The notes: generated by a model from the sequence alone, not told the origin. A stretch of DNA of 64,000 nucleotides from Enchytraeus crypticus (GCA_905160935.1 CAJHZI010000575.1:36001-100000), one strand, 5' to 3'; shown: positions 20,919-33,403, numbered from the stretch's first letter. Made by a program: numbers and translations.

Positions 20919-22908
20919 TATGCTGTCGATGATGGTTGATTTAAGTGCGATTCTTCACCACCCGGGGAGGTAGAAGTGCGCTCAGATTCCCCTCCCATCT
21001 CGCTCATCTCCAAATCCGATATCAAAGAAAATTGCTCCCTGCCAATCAGCTGACTTATGCGCTCCTGCCTCATTCCCGTAGCACCAGGCTGTTGTTGATG
21101 TAGCAGTGGCGGACCAAGCTGCTGCTGATCAGATCTCGTGGGAGCAGACTGAGCTCTACCGAGAGGCTGTATCAGAGCGTTGAACTTTAGACTGGACGGA
21201 CGGTTGACGTGGAACGGAGAGAGCAGGTCAGCCGTGGGTTGAGCGAATCCATCCTGGGGCAGCTGAGCGGTGGCGGAGACAGGACGCAGATGAACCTGAG
21301 GGGTCAACCCAGCCGGTGAGCCGATCGGGTTCTGCCGCACGCGACCCATGAACATCCACGTGGATTGCCTCACTGCGGAGTCACCACTCACAGTGGCCAG
21401 GCTTGAGAGCTGAGGCCCTGCCCCTTGCAGAGGTATGTGGATTGAGGAATGCGGTGGGGGCAGGGAGGCAGAAGATCCAGGTGGGCTCACGGTTAACACG
21501 ATACGCTGTCGATCAAAGCCCTGATTAAGATGTTGTTGCTTCTGGAGATTGAAATGAAGCACCGGCTGAATCTGAAGGCACGACGACTGCAACTTCTTCT
21601 TCTGTATCTTATGAAGTGTCTGACGGCTGCGATTATCAATTCGGTCATGCTTCTCATGCTGTTGACGATGATTTTCAGCACCGTGTTGTCCATGATGATT
21701 TTCATCACACTGCAGATCATGATGTTTTCCAGCACCGAGCGGTTCATAGTAACTTTCTGCACCGTGCTATTCATGATGATCTTAAGCACCGAGCTGTTCA
21801 TGATGATCTTCAGCACTAAACTGTTCATAATGACCTCCAGCACAATGCTGTTCATGATGATCTTCGGCACCGAGCTGTTTATGATGATCTTCAGCACCGA
21901 GCTTTTCATGATGATCTACAGCACTATGTTGTTCATGATGATCTTCAGCACCGAGCTGTTCATGATGATCTTCAGCACTATGTTGTTCATGATGAACTTC
22001 AGCACCGTGCTGTTCATGATGATATTCAAAATCGAGCTGTTCATGATGATCTTCAGCACCGTGCTGTTCATGATAACCTTCAGCACCAATCTGTTCATGA
22101 AGATCTTCCCCTTGCTGAACATGATCAGCACAGCAATGTTCATGATGTACGTCAGCACTATATTGTTCAAGATGATCTTTAGCACCATATTGATTAGGAA
22201 CACTTTCATGAGCTTCCGTTAATTGTTTTACTCTCTCTTTTCTCTTGAATGCTAGCAGCTTATCGCTTTGTTCTATGCAAAATTTCATACTTCCCTTGAT
22301 CTTCTCGTCAGATACACTTACCGCGGACCCTGGAGTTAGATATGTGAGGTTGCTACCTTGACTCTCTCCCAGAACTGACTTGATGCAGGTAACAGCCGCC
22401 TGTGAGGCCGTTAAGTTGTCCTTGAAAGGGTAGATTAAACTCACTTCTGACTCGCGTAGCATTGGCTTCATTCCAATTTCTAACCCTGACGCACCGAGCA
22501 CAGTTGGCGTACCAAAAAGAGGCGTGTGCTCAAAAATTGAAATCGGAGTGTCTCTCCCCACCTTAACTTCTGAGGAGTCATCGATGAACAGGGATATGCA
22601 ATTACTATTAGACTGGTTGACTGGGATAGAACCGGCAAATCCAGACTTTCTCTTGTCGGACAAGGATTCCTGTAGGATCAGTTGATTGAACTGATGTTCG
22701 GAAGATCGAATAGGGGAGTCCACCTCCAGGTCAGCATTAGAAACAAACGTAAGGGCTGCGTTGACTACTACAGAAGCCTGGACGACGTAACATATTTCAG
22801 AGTCCTTGACAAATACTTTTTTGGAATAATCTTCCTGGTAGGATTCAGTTTTCGGTATGTTTGTGGAATCTCCACAAACATACCGAATAATATCTTTATA
22901 ATAATTAT
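20864..22908 (-). CDS. Unrecognised protein exon with His/Glu-rich 10-aa repeats, two in-frame stops
   Basis: One minus-strand frame spans about 680 codons and is more GC-rich than its flanks. It has no upstream ATG before a TAA near 22917, and a possible acceptor (CTAATTAG, exon from 22908), so it is probably the last exon of a longer gene. The N-terminal third (to about 22180) is non-repetitive and includes VVVNAALTFVSNADLEVDSP and IFEHTPLFGTPTVLGASG. Next come about 17 copies of a 10-residue unit like AEDHHEQHGA (30 bp). A Gln/Pro/Ser-rich, probably disordered C-terminus of about 240 residues follows (RAQSAPTRSDQQQLGPPLL). Within the repeats the frame is broken by TAA at 21782-21784 and TAG at 21767-21769, yet the same frame stays open for 300 codons beyond. 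The last 16 residues and the stop come from a SINE. It could be a recently damaged gene, a polymorphic allele, or an exon whose repeat is spliced around. I do not recognise the family. Confidence 0.55.
21640..22175 (-). repeat. 30-bp coding minisatellite
   Basis: About 17 imperfect copies of a 30-bp unit (plus strand ATGATGATCTTCAGCACCG.. type) encoding the 10-residue His/Glu/Gln repeat. The unit length is a multiple of three. Long plus-strand frames here are its shadow. Confidence 0.95.
22851..22887. repeat. Perfect inverted repeat inside the open frame, 17-bp arms
   Basis: TTCGGTATGTTTGTGGA, loop ATC, then its exact reverse complement. It lies within the minus-strand open frame (peptide around YVCGDSTNIP). 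Confidence 0.95.
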
Positions 22909-22917
22909 CTAATTAGT

Positions 22918-23750
22918 AATTATAATTATTATCTCTTTGGTTCTCCATCAAATGAAACGTAAATTCAATTTCATCTAATTAATTAAATTTAATTTAATCA
23001 ACAAAATTAAAAGCTTAAATCTCATTTATACATTTAGGGATTCCATAGACAGGCTCACGATTTTAGATACATTTCACCGGTTGGGTAATGAAAAGTGGAA
23101 AATCGGAAAGCTGACACATTACACAAGTAGAGCAGCAGCTGAATTGATAGCATATCTAGTGCTCTATGTTGTCATGGACAACAGTAACACTCTAACTGTT
23201 TGTTGTGTTTTCATACTACGTATTTAGCTGACCAGTTCCAGAATCTATCTTATTGCCTTAAAGCGAAGCCGTAGACCTCTGAACTTTACATTAACTCAAT
23301 ATCCGCCTAATAATATTATAATAGCACCTACATCTCCATGGTAATTAACTATAGGCCTAGTTTAGGTTAAACTTTTAAATTTAAGTTTCATTAATTTATA
23401 GCATTTTTCGTTTCCAATCTCTTCATTTGAAAGATCTCTATTAATTAGTTTCGAATCCAAAAATATTCAAAATAGCAATAAGATATGTTAGAATATTGAA
23501 TGAGCGTTGAGATGAATAACATATTCAACACATTAACTTCCAGCAGTATACGCGTTGACCAATCGTTATATCACACGAGAAGGCCTATATGAGATCACAT
23601 AATCAGGTTTATGCAAGAAGTCCCTAATACCATATAAAAAGAACATTGCAAAATTGCCATCGCAATGTCATACTGTTCATGATAACACAACATAAGCAGT
23701 AGTCTTACCTTATATAATTGAAAATCGTAAATTGCTTATAGCAATTTATG
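22918..23750. other. Intergenic, mostly unrecognised
   Basis: A plus-strand open segment (about 23038-23230) ends in a GTGCTCTATGTTGTCATGG LINE-tail motif, so it is probably a degraded LINE tail and not an exon. Nothing else is supported. Confidence 0.45.
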
Positions 23751-23895
23751 ACTGGCAGCAGCCAGTGGCGATGTCGGTAAGATATTCGACCGCGGATCAG
23801 TATGTGCGGGGTTCAAATTCTGGGCTCGCCCGTCACTGACATCGCTTTCTAGTCAGAAAACTGACGTTAACATTACCTTTTATAGCTTTTCATAA
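23750..23895 (+). mobile_element. tRNA-derived SINE family A
   Basis: GCAGCCAGTGGCGATGTCGG, CGACCGCGGATCAGTATGTG, GGGTTCAAATTC, CGCCCGTCACTGACATCGC, AAACTGACGTTAAC: near-complete copy. Confidence 0.8.
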
Positions 23896-25311
23896 AATTA
23901 AACATTAAGTTTGCATGCAGCTACCACAATGAAAATCTTTCCTACTGAAGACTCTAAAAATACAGGAATAATTGCAAAGAAATTTACAGACTTGTTCACT
24001 TATGTGTTACAGAATATGCCCACACAATAAGCTACAACCAGACTAGAAAAATAGACAGTGATTTACAATTTCTCTTTAGCAAATACCATTACACGCGCTA
24101 AAACTCTGTTTCCACATCTAAATTTCACAAAGTCAGGAAGGTCCCAGTATCATTCATTACTACAATCAGCAAAAATCTTTCGAAACACAATACGATTGCT
24201 TAGGACATGCAACAGTAATCAATCAATCTATCAGATTCACACTACTAGATACTGCATTCAGAGCATCAAAGAAGAGACATCTTACACAAATAATCACATC
24301 GAGATATCTTACTTTAAATTAATCTAATCTCGCTTGGCCACCCACTGAAGACAGCCTCAGACGATAGCGGTTACCTGGCATTAGAATATCAATGGTGGAT
24401 TAAGACTAGTTCAACAGAATATTACAAAAATCCAAGATACACAACTTCCATATCAATTTAAGAATGGAAATGATTTGAACGGACAATATGCAAATACATA
24501 AAAATATAACATAAACGCACCAATACAGAATGAGGCTAATGCACTTGGATGAATATTTCAAATAGATGTTCCAGCAAATAAGTCAGCTTACTATATATAA
24601 TACTGAATTCCGGGAGATTTAAGCTAAATTTTACCGTTGCACCAAAATTATTCACATTCATAATATTATCAAATGCACATTAACTTTCCCATACAAACAC
24701 GCACGTACGTACATTTTTACACGCAAATAGACGCAAGCTTAAACATTTATACCCCAAGAAGCACATGCAGTACACATCTCTCTCTCTCCCTCTCTCTTTT
24801 CTTCTACTCTCTTTCTCTTTCGCTACTATTACCATTCCATGAATCAGCTAGTAAAATATAGCATGATTAGAATTTCCTTCTTGTTAAGGCAAAATCAACT
24901 CGATATATCAATACTGATCAAGGCAGAAAATCAGTGCACCCACAAAAGATTTGAAGCAATTAGCGAAACATCATGATTGATGAAAACCTAATCAACTAAT
25001 ATTCAAGTAAATATTTCTAAATCGTAACCTTCGTTTGGAAATATGAAATATCAAGAGTATGAGATCCTTGTATCTACTTAAAACATAGATCTACGAAGAA
25101 CTGGTATTTACCAGCTACATGTCAGAGTGGAATTCTGACAACTAGGAGGTCATCAAGTCTTATCCCAGATGCCCCAACCTTGACAGCACTCCTAATGATA
25201 CCGAAACTGGCGCTAAACTTAGCTTATATTCCACTAGAGTTTTTGCACTTATTCCGTTGAGTTTTACAATACCGGACTAGTTATATAAATGTACGAACTC
25301 AACATAATTCG
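23896..25311. other. Intergenic / 3' flank of the TMEM130-like gene
   Basis: No supported gene. A short open frame at 24058-24327 lacks similarity and context. A CT-rich tract lies at 24778-24832. Confidence 0.45.
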
Positions 25312-27853
25312 CTAGTAAGGACATCTGTCAACCTCCTCTCCGTCAATCTGCTGGGAGCTCTCAAGATCAACGTCGTACAAAGAGTTGGTAGAGTACATCA
25401 GTGACCTGCCACTCTGAGCGTGATCTTGTGACACGCCGAAACTTATCTCAATGCTGTGCTCATCCGAGTCGATCAGCGAAGTATTCTCATCAGCAAGACA
25501 ATAGCGCACCATCTCATGCTGGTCAACACGTCCACAATTCCTCCCAAACATTTGTCCCACTGCCTCGCCCACCGCAGCCACAAGTCTACGCAGATGACCA
25601 GACTCGCTGTTAGTCTGAGGGGTGTCGGAGTCCACGTCACAGGAAGTCCCAGGAGGAAGGGTGGGGTAATTAAAGATGACCGTGGTGGCAATGTATCTGA
25701 ACTCAAAGTTGGCACTCTCTGTCCCCATTCGACGCCGCACTTGCCAGTAGTAAGACAGGAGGATTGATGAGAAGGCTATGGTGGCGACAATAATGGCGGC
25801 TAAAGGAACAAATGCTCCATTCACTGAAATAAGCAAACAATCAGATGGAATGATCACTAGTATAGAAAATGAATTGTGAAATGAAATTAAACTAATCTTA
25901 AGAAATATTAAATAATCATCACAATCTTCTTCCCTTTAATCTCAGTTTCACTAGAGTCAGAATACGATTTGACCTTCTTCACTCGTCTTTGTCCCATACC
26001 ATATCAAAATCTCTTCCATCCGTTTTAGAAAATTGTGTATTTTTTATATACTGGCATATAAATTGCAGCTTTAGTAGTACATAGTTTAAATCAAAGCAAG
26101 ACATAATCAGGCTGTGTAAAGATACTACCAATGGATGGATTGATTACCCGTAACAAGGGCAATGCTAACGAGCTTTAAATCTTTAACTTTAGTCTATTAA
26201 TGTCTAAGCAAAGTGAGTAATGCAATGAACTGTATTGCAGTGTGGGAAAAACTTAATTTTAATGGAATGCGATTATAGAAAACAGATTTGTAGATAAAAT
26301 TATTTGAAATGAATCATTTCAAAGAACATTAAATAAACGAAAAGGTGGGTACAAAGTTCTAAGAGAAAACCTGCATGTGGATTATAATACAGACATGGTG
26401 TGCTCTCTCTTTAGTGACAATGTTACTGGAGAAAATTTGCATGTAGATTGTAAGACAGACATGATTGGTGGATCTTCTCTAAAGTGATGATGTCTTGAGC
26501 GTTACAAACAGAGACTGAGAGAGAGAGAGAGAGAGAGACAGAGAAAGAGAGCAGTGCATACCTGGGCTTTTATCTACTAGGATTCTTAGGACACAGTTTA
26601 TTATATTTTAAATGTGTGAAATTATTTTGAGTATAACAGCACTTTGAATAACAAAGGCCCCATGATAATTGAATAAGTGATACTTAGAGCAAAACTTAGC
26701 TTTATAATTTCAGTACACAAAATGAGCAACAAACTTGAAAACCAAGCAAACAATTAACCAAAATATGAATAAAAATACAAGAAGCAAAAAGAAAAGAAAA
26801 AAAAGAGAAGCCTCACTGGGGGAATTTGGCAATAATTTTAAGCAAACAAATAAATACAGCACTTTTAAACAGTAAAAACAAACTGAATACTAATTATTTT
26901 TTAAGTATCTACTTGGCCAAAGTCTTACCTCTCTCACTGATAGCCTCAACCCTAAATTCATGACTGGCATTAGCTATGGGCCGAGCCAATACTGCTCCCC
27001 CAATGTACGTAGTGTTGCACAGCTCAACATTAAGAACATAAGCACCACAGCTCTCAAATCTGTGCCAGAGGGATCCAGAACACTGCTGACTGTTGGTCAT
27101 GTATCCTCCAATAACGGCAGAGCTTGGTGGTTCTGGTGGGTTCATCTTTGAGCTACAGTGTCCCAGTGAATCGTAATCATTCAGATTAAGTCTTGTAATG
27201 TTCCACCGCACGGAATAGATCGGCAAACTTGAACTGAAAAATATAAATAAATATACTCAACAGTAGATACACTAAACTAATGGCCCATAAATAAATAAAT
27301 ACAACAAAAATATAGACATATAAAGTTATTCAACAAATATCAGAAAATGGACAGAGACATTTATACTATAATTACAATACTGAGCCAATATTTTGACCAC
27401 ATTGGCTTCCTGTTACAGGCATATAGGTACAAGGGTCAAATATAACCCACCACTGACAGGCTTTAGAGACAGGATACTGGCATTAAACTGAGCTTTAACC
27501 TCTTACTTTACCATACAGTCAGGTTATGCATACATATTGTCTAAAACTTAGCATATATTTATAAGGAAAAATAGAAGGAAACAAAGATAGAGGGAGACTG
27601 AGACTTGATATGCTGGATGATTTAACAACTTATTCGCATGCTGCTATGAAGAGAAGAGCAGAGGACAGAAATATATAGAGTTTTATGCCATGAACCTGCC
27701 AATAGGCAGTGCACTAAGAGACAGAAGCCTTATACTTTTTACAGAACAATTTTAAAGCAAACCTGAAATTGCAGGATACATTAGCAAAGAACGTCTCCCT
27801 GATATGTACAGTTGAAGGGGCTCTAATCTCAATTATAGCAGCATCCATCACAC
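25312..27853 (-). CDS. TMEM130-like: TMEM130/PMEL-family-like membrane protein, last three exons
   Basis: Coding exons on the minus strand: 27763-27853, 26929-27233, 25312-25823. Phases match (AG+T gives Ser; G+TG gives Val). Order of parts: an Ig/PKD-like extracellular segment (APSTVHIRETFFANVSCNF, then SLPIYSVRWNI with several Cys), HRFESCGAYVLNVELCNTTY resembling the CWRL...F.d.GdYCfsI region of TMEM130, a single transmembrane helix (NGAFVPLAAIIVATIAFSSI then LLSYYW), a basic stop-transfer (QVRRRM), a SANFEF motif like the DFDF motif of TMEM130, and an acidic cytosolic tail ending DRCPY. N-glycosylation sites (NVS, NIT, NTT, NAS) support an extracellular N-terminal side. Upstream exons, including a signal peptide and PKD repeat, are expected beyond 27853 but I could not find them. 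The family call rests on architecture and partial resemblance; other type I proteins are possible. Confidence 0.6.
27420..27510 (+). mobile_element. SINE A tail fragment
   Basis: CACTGACAGGCTTTAGAGACAGGATACTGGCATTAAACTGAGCTTTAAC resembles a diverged family A tail. Intronic. Confidence 0.35.
27580..27735 (+). mobile_element. LINE 3' end (MKRRAEDR family)
   Basis: Peptide RGRLRLDMLDDLTTYSHAAM then KRRAEDRN, followed by TTTATGCCATGAACCTGCC and AGGCAGTGCACTAAGAGA. Tail-only copy in the second-last intron of the TMEM130-like gene. Confidence 0.8.
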
Positions 27854-28980
27854 CTACACAATCAAGAGAATTGCTGCTAATCTGTCTCGGATTATATGAT
27901 GCTATATAGTGTGTAAAGATAGTACATTGATAGTGCTACTTATCACTGGTATATGTTATTGTATAATATTTTGCTATTTAATTGTAGTAAAGTAGAGAGA
28001 TGCCTTTGCATGATATGCTCTAATAAATATAAAACATATTCTAATAAATATTAAACATATTATAAACTTTAATGTTTATAATATTACCTTATTTGACTTT
28101 CTTAGGGACTTAGCCATCTACAAAATTAGTTTTTCTACCAAATTTCTATGCAAATATTCCACAATTAACTTCAGGCCATCAATTACCATTTGTAGAACAA
28201 ACTTGCTCAATGAAACCAATCACCTGTTGAGCTCACATAATTTCATCATAGACAGTTTTTTTTAGGGATGATTTACTATTATCATCTGTAACTAGTGGCT
28301 GCCCGAAACTTAAAACAAATACACGCTCCTGGGATTTTCTCAATTGATGTTCCAGACACATCCCTTTCCCATTGGGCTCTCAATAAATGCTGGCATAAAC
28401 ATTAGCAATGCCTGCAGAATGCAGGTGAGGAATTTATATTGCAAATACTGTTGTTGCATGACTGATTCGATCATGATGATTTAAAAATATACTTACGAAT
28501 AGTAAAGAATGCTAGTTTCCAGATGCAGAAATGGAGAAGAAAAAAGATTTTGCTATTAGATTTCATGGTAATCATTGCTATATTATGCTGTCATAACATC
28601 AAAAAACTTTCTTAACTAGCCTGCAGCAATTTTTTTGGTTTAGACTACAAAGCAATCAAGTTATTCAAATACAACAGATATTTAAGGTTGTAGTTTACTA
28701 TATCATAAATATTCACACAGTAGGCCTACTGATATATGAATACAAAGAATACTGATATATTCTTTGTACTAGCATTACTTCTGTTGTAACATGCTGTTTA
28801 AAAGATAAGTTCTTAGTTTAACTTAGAAAAATATATTTTTGTGATATTCTGCAGTGTGTCAAAATAAAATAGTTTACAGTGTAGTATTCTACTTCAGAAT
28901 ACAAAACAGACTCAGAAGAGATAGCAGAATTTGGGCTTAAATGTTTCAACTGCTTAACAAATGACTTTCGTGAACAGCGA
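27854..28980. other. No supported gene; expected TMEM130-like 5' exons not found
   Basis: I searched the minus strand for a PKD-type WDFGDG box and a signal peptide and found neither. An 11-bp perfect inverted repeat lies at 28741-28768. Confidence 0.4.
28741..28768. repeat. Perfect inverted repeat, 11-bp arms, 6-nt loop
   Basis: TACAAAGAATA, loop CTGATA, then its reverse complement. Confidence 0.85.
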
Positions 28981-28984
28981 CCTT

Positions 28985-29250
28985 AATCCATCATTGTCAT
29001 ATTTTCCTGAATTCTAGTTTAACCAGAGTCAAGATGAGAAAATTGTTTTGCAATTTTGGGAGCCTAGAAGCAATTTCTGGCGCCACCAATCGAATTCCAT
29101 TCATAACGTTGATTTGGATGCTTGATTTGACGTTGATTTGGTGCTTTGCGGTCTCTTTTACGACACGTGCAATCTACAGTTGGTTTATTCTTCAGCAACC
29201 CGACCACACATGGGTATATGTTGACTTAAATAACAATGACCTTAATTAAA
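28985..29250 (-). mobile_element. Dispersed repeat D (mollusc-SINE-like core)
   Basis: Minus strand has ACGTGTCGTAAAAGAGACC, then GATTGGTGGCGCCAGAAATT and a CTCTGGTTAAACTAGAATTC end. This matches 52040-52310 and 52785-52945 (GCGCCTAGGCTCCARAAATT; CCTRGTTAAACTGRGATT). Confidence 0.6.
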
Positions 29251-29414
29251 CTTTTTTTGTTTATGTGTAACCTTGCAACTCATACTAGTAAACTATATCA
29301 AATATCCAGCATGAATTCATTCATAAATTCTGAACATTAATGTAACATAAACCTAGCCTGGCTTGTATTGCTATCTAATATAGCTATCTAATATAGCTAT
29401 CTAATATAGCTATC

Positions 29415-29770
29415 TAATCGTTCTTTCCAGCATGCTGCACCGCAGATCTGGAATTCTCTTCCATCCAATCTTCGGAAATCTTGATTTGAAGCACATCGGC
29501 CTTTGCTTTCCTATGATCAGTTCCATAGGCAGTTGAAGACCTATCTTTTCCATCTCTCTTTTCCATCCAGTGTCCGTGAGCAGCGACCTGCGCCTAAACC
29601 TCCTTTTCTTTAATTCCCTTTTCTTTGGACTGATTACCTGGATTTTGGAATTTGCACCGTTTTGGACCTTTCTTTAGCTCGCCGGCTTGATTTTGACTCA
29701 ATAGTGCTCGATGTTGTCATTGATGACAGTAGCACTCTAATTGTTGTTATTATTATTATTATTATTATTG
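29415..29770 (+). mobile_element. CR1/L2-like LINE 3' end with (TTA)n tail
   Basis: Peptides HAAPQIWNSLPSNLR and RQLKTYLFHLSFPS mark the RT C-terminus. The tail runs CTGGATTTTGGAATTTGCAC, GGACC, GCCGGCTTGATTTTGACTCA, GTGCTCGATGTTGTCATTGA and CAGTAGCACTCTAATTG, then (TTA)n. It is the reference copy for the tail fragments at 3722, 15425, 38938 and 62960 in this window. Confidence 0.8.
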
Positions 29771-30254
29771 AGAACCACTACCGGTATACGCATTCTGAAA
29801 TGCAATTTAAATAACAAAATGCGCAATAAGACAACAAAATACCACAGTGACAGCGATAAATAATAATAAAGTGAACCGTATAAATTAACAAGAAATAGGT
29901 CCGCTGATAAATATTTGGTTCTTGACAGCATTTATGCGTGATTTATGATATAATTTATTATGACAAGAATGAATTCTTCGAATAAACAAACCCACGTGAC
30001 ATCAACCAGCTGAGAATGATTTAAATGTACTGCACTAATTTTCGCTTCATTACTGAAACCATTGATAAAACAAAATATTCCAGTAACAAAGGAGCCTATA
30101 TTATATTAAATTATTAATATTACCAAAAAGGAAATTTAAGATAAGTATGAATAATAATTCAAATAAACATAACTTAAATTAAGCAATACAATAAGGATTT
30201 AAGTATATTTGTGTTCCTGTTCTGTGTGTGTTTTGGTTGCCCAAGTGGCGAATA

Positions 30255-30257
30255 AAG

Positions 30258-30334
<77 letters not shown>
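30255..30334. repeat. (TA)n microsatellite
   Basis: About 38 TA units. Confidence 0.95.
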
Positions 30335-30336
<2 letters not shown>

Positions 30337-30894
30337 ATTAAATTTAATCGTGCGGATTGTAATGTGTAGCCTACATGAATAAGTATGATACTTACTTAAA
30401 GTTATAGCAATAGATCAGTTCGGTAATTGAAAACATATTTGTTGTGTGGTAACACTGGTTTGTTTATGTTGACATCTGATAAATAAATTTACATGTAAAT
30501 GTAATGGGTCTATATTATAACTTAGTTATAATGCATGCATACCGTTATAATGGGTGAAAGAGTTAAACTATAAGTGTTAAGTTATTCTTTAATTAATATA
30601 CGTATAGTAGGTTGTAATTAAATAACATTTCTAAAGAAAACTTGTGTTAGAAATTTTATGAAGAACTAGTACATTTCAATAGTATTCTATGCAGCGTTTA
30701 CTTTTTCTAGTCTACTGTTTATATTTGGTGTCCACGATGTTCTATTTATAGCTATTACCGAAACGATCTATTGGCTATATGCATGTATTTACGATACTTA
30801 ATTATTATTCCTATGCAATATTTTTTCAAAGTAGCCTATGGGTAAACAGAATATAGTGTTCCCAGGGAAAGACTCACCTACCCAGAAAATGTAA

Positions 30895-31100
30895 GTTGAT
30901 GAAGGCATATAGGGGGCGTACCTCGTCTGAAGCAAAATCCATCCAAGAATAGTGATATATCAAAAGTAGGCTCATGTTGGATGACTTGAGGACCCACCAT
31001 AGTGTGTGGAAATAGGGAAGGAAGCAGAGGAAGGGGTTAAGTGGAGGTGTTGTCAATTATATGGACCTGCTAGTAGGCAGTTCACAGAGATTTGGTATTT
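30895..31100 (+). mobile_element. LINE 3' end (MKRRAEDR family)
   Basis: CATATAGGGGGCGTACCTCG, CAAAATCCATCCAAGAATAG, GAGGTGTTGTCAATTATATG, GGACCTGCTAGTAGGCAGTT. Parallel copy at 50300-50512 shares the first two motifs. Confidence 0.7.
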
Positions 31101-31984
31101 ACTTGAAACTGAAGAAAATGTAAGAAAGTTGCGTGCGTTTATACTTTTACAAACAATTCTTTTTCCATATAGCTCATATTGTAAACGTGTAGGCCTGTAG
31201 GCCTACATGCATGTAGGCTATAGCTTTATACTTCTCGATAGTAGGCCTATTGTGCAGGAGAAGAATGATTTGAAATTGTGTGCAATTTATTAATACCACA
31301 GAAAAAGATTGACAAATATGACTGCACGAGAACTTTAACTACAACTAAAACAAAATAGGCCTGAAATGGATCAGCACTGATTAGAACAGTCTATCCATTG
31401 TTCGCACAAAAGTTATATTTATTTGCTCTTCTTATAGATAGTTGTTAATAGTTTTTGAGAAAATCCTCAATAATGCATTTAGATCAACTGAAAGTAGGCC
31501 CAATTATTCTGGCCTAATTAAATTAAGTTGTTAAAACAGACGATCAACTGCATTTCAATCCTTGATTGGAGACGTGCATCACAAACTTATGTGGTTATAG
31601 CGCACACCTTATAATCATTTGAAATATATCGGTGTAGTGTATGTTTTCAAAGAATTGGATTCTAGAATTAAAGATTTGGATTCTAGGTTTTTTTATTAAG
31701 CTAATCATAATTGTTAATAGGCTTAACTTAATTTTTAATTCTCAGTGTTCAAACTGGTAGTGGACAAATATAAGACCCATAGGCCAACGTAGGCCTACTT
31801 CTTGCACAATTCTCTGTCCAATGAAAATCTATCTAGGCCATGCAATTATCGTTATTCTTTTGTTTATTTTTGTTATTTATTATTATTATTATTTACTATT
31901 ATTATCATTACAATTGTATTATTATTATTATTTATTTTTTAGGATTTTGTTTCATTGAATTTTATTGAATGTCTCAATTAATAC

Positions 31985-32225
31985 CGTAGTGGTTAGAGAA
32001 GTAGATAGCGTCATTAAGTTTTAAATAACCGATCCTGAGATGAATTGAACTCTCGTGGATTCGAATCCCGGTAGCGTTTAGGCTATCAGAGAGCAAAATC
32101 TCGGACATTTACAGAACTGGTTACACAAAAAACGGAAAAAATTGTCTGACGGATTTAACATGTGGTATTAAAAACTTCTGAAAGTGGTAGATATCAACGT
32201 AGTTAATCGTTTCAGTATAGTGTGT
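31985..32225 (+). mobile_element. tRNA-derived SINE family B
   Basis: ACCGTAGTGGTTAGAGAAGT (A-box side), GATTCGAATCCCGG (B box), a central AACTGGTTACACAAAAAACG, and a tail AGTGGTAGATATCAACGTAG. Best-preserved copy of three. Confidence 0.8.
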
Positions 32226-32369
32226 GTTGTTATTGTTGTAATTCAAAATCCTAACAATTCAATTAGAACTCATATAGACCAATGCAACTAATAATATCTT
32301 AAAATAAGGGCTTATAATTAATTATAATCTATAATTTGCTTTTGATGATGTAGTCCCTACTAATATTCT

Positions 32370-32515
32370 CATTATTATTATATATTATTATATATTATTA
32401 TATATTATTATATATTATTATATATTATTATATATTATTATATTATTATATTATTAGAGAGAGAGATTATTATATAATATAATATAATAATAATAATACT
32501 ATATTATTATTATTA
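32370..32515. repeat. (TATTA)n / (TA-rich) microsatellite
   Basis: Repeated TATTATTATA units with an internal GAGAGAGAG, then the complementary TAATAATA pattern. Confidence 0.9.
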
Positions 32516-32639
32516 TCTCCCTCAGATGTTTTACCAAGATGCTTGTCCAAGGCACATTAATAATTCCTATGCACAATGCACATTCAGCTTTCATCGTTTC
32601 AGTCAACATAATTAGCACTCTAATTAATCCTATCACAGA

Positions 32640-32790
32640 GGACTATGCCTTACCCACACCTTAATGTGGCCTAAAGCTTGCGAATACTATGACCTCCGAG
32701 GTTGTTTTTCTTTCCCTTCCTCAGCTCTTGCTCAGTCGCTTCCAGTTTACGGTACCGTTGAATGATCTTATCTTCACAGGCCCGAACAAA
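32640..32790 (-). mobile_element. Degraded dispersed repeat (family D-like)
   Basis: TTCCTCAGCTCTTGCTCAGTCGCTTCCAGTTTACGG resembles 11605-11670 and 36640-36700, where CTCTTACGACGC occurs. This is a weak, decayed copy. Confidence 0.35.
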
Positions 32791-33328
32791 AAAGGGCTAC
32801 AATTAACATTAGTTCAGTAAACAATTTAAACACAAAAGACAACACCTCTGCAGACTGCTTTATATTAGATCTGTTAGCGGACAAGTTCTAAGTACATTGT
32901 GCACATAGCACATTGCACAACTTTAAAAAAAGTTAAATAAAAAATTAAAATTAAATAAAAAATGCACAACTTCCGTAAGTTGTGCAGTTTAGCACGAGCC
33001 TACTTAATAATCATAGTGTACGTAGTTACAATAGTCGATGAAGCTATTCAATATCGGTCATAGGCATTCGGCCGATAGGCTATAGGTTGAGCTAGACTGA
33101 CTATAGTTGCTGAAGCATTGGAACCACTGACTGATACCCATCGGATGGTAATTTAGATACGCGTTACTTTAGTAGGCCTCTAATATTTCGCAATAATTAA
33201 ATTAACTCGATAGGCTAATTAAATAATTATACAGTAATACATACCTACTGTACATGTTTATCGTATATGATATTTTTATTATTTACGCAATTTGTGCCTC
33301 AAAATTTTAATTTCTAAGTTTTATTTCC

Positions 33329-33332
<4 letters not shown>

Positions 33333-33381
<49 letters not shown>
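33333..33381. repeat. (GA)n microsatellite
   Basis: About 24 GA units immediately downstream (minus-strand sense) of the coiled-coil gene's stop codon. Confidence 0.95.
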
Positions 33382-33383
<2 letters not shown>

Positions 33384-33403
33384 AGAGAAGCTTTACATTA
33401 TCT

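Larger units (their letters stand above)
29771..31984. other. Intergenic, unrecognised apart from listed repeats
   Basis: AT-rich DNA with a (TA)n block and one LINE tail. No supported coding region. Confidence 0.45.

Noticed and set aside
21530-22222. 230-codon plus-strand open frame of hydrophobic repeats (FSTELFMMIFS type)
   Set aside because: It is the complement of the 30-bp His/Glu repeat; only the minus strand stays open into non-repetitive sequence on both sides.
23038-23230. Plus-strand open segment DRLTILDTFHRLGNEKWKIG with an acceptor-like start
   Set aside because: It ends in a LINE-tail motif (GTGCTCTATGTTGTCATGG) and has no matching neighbours.
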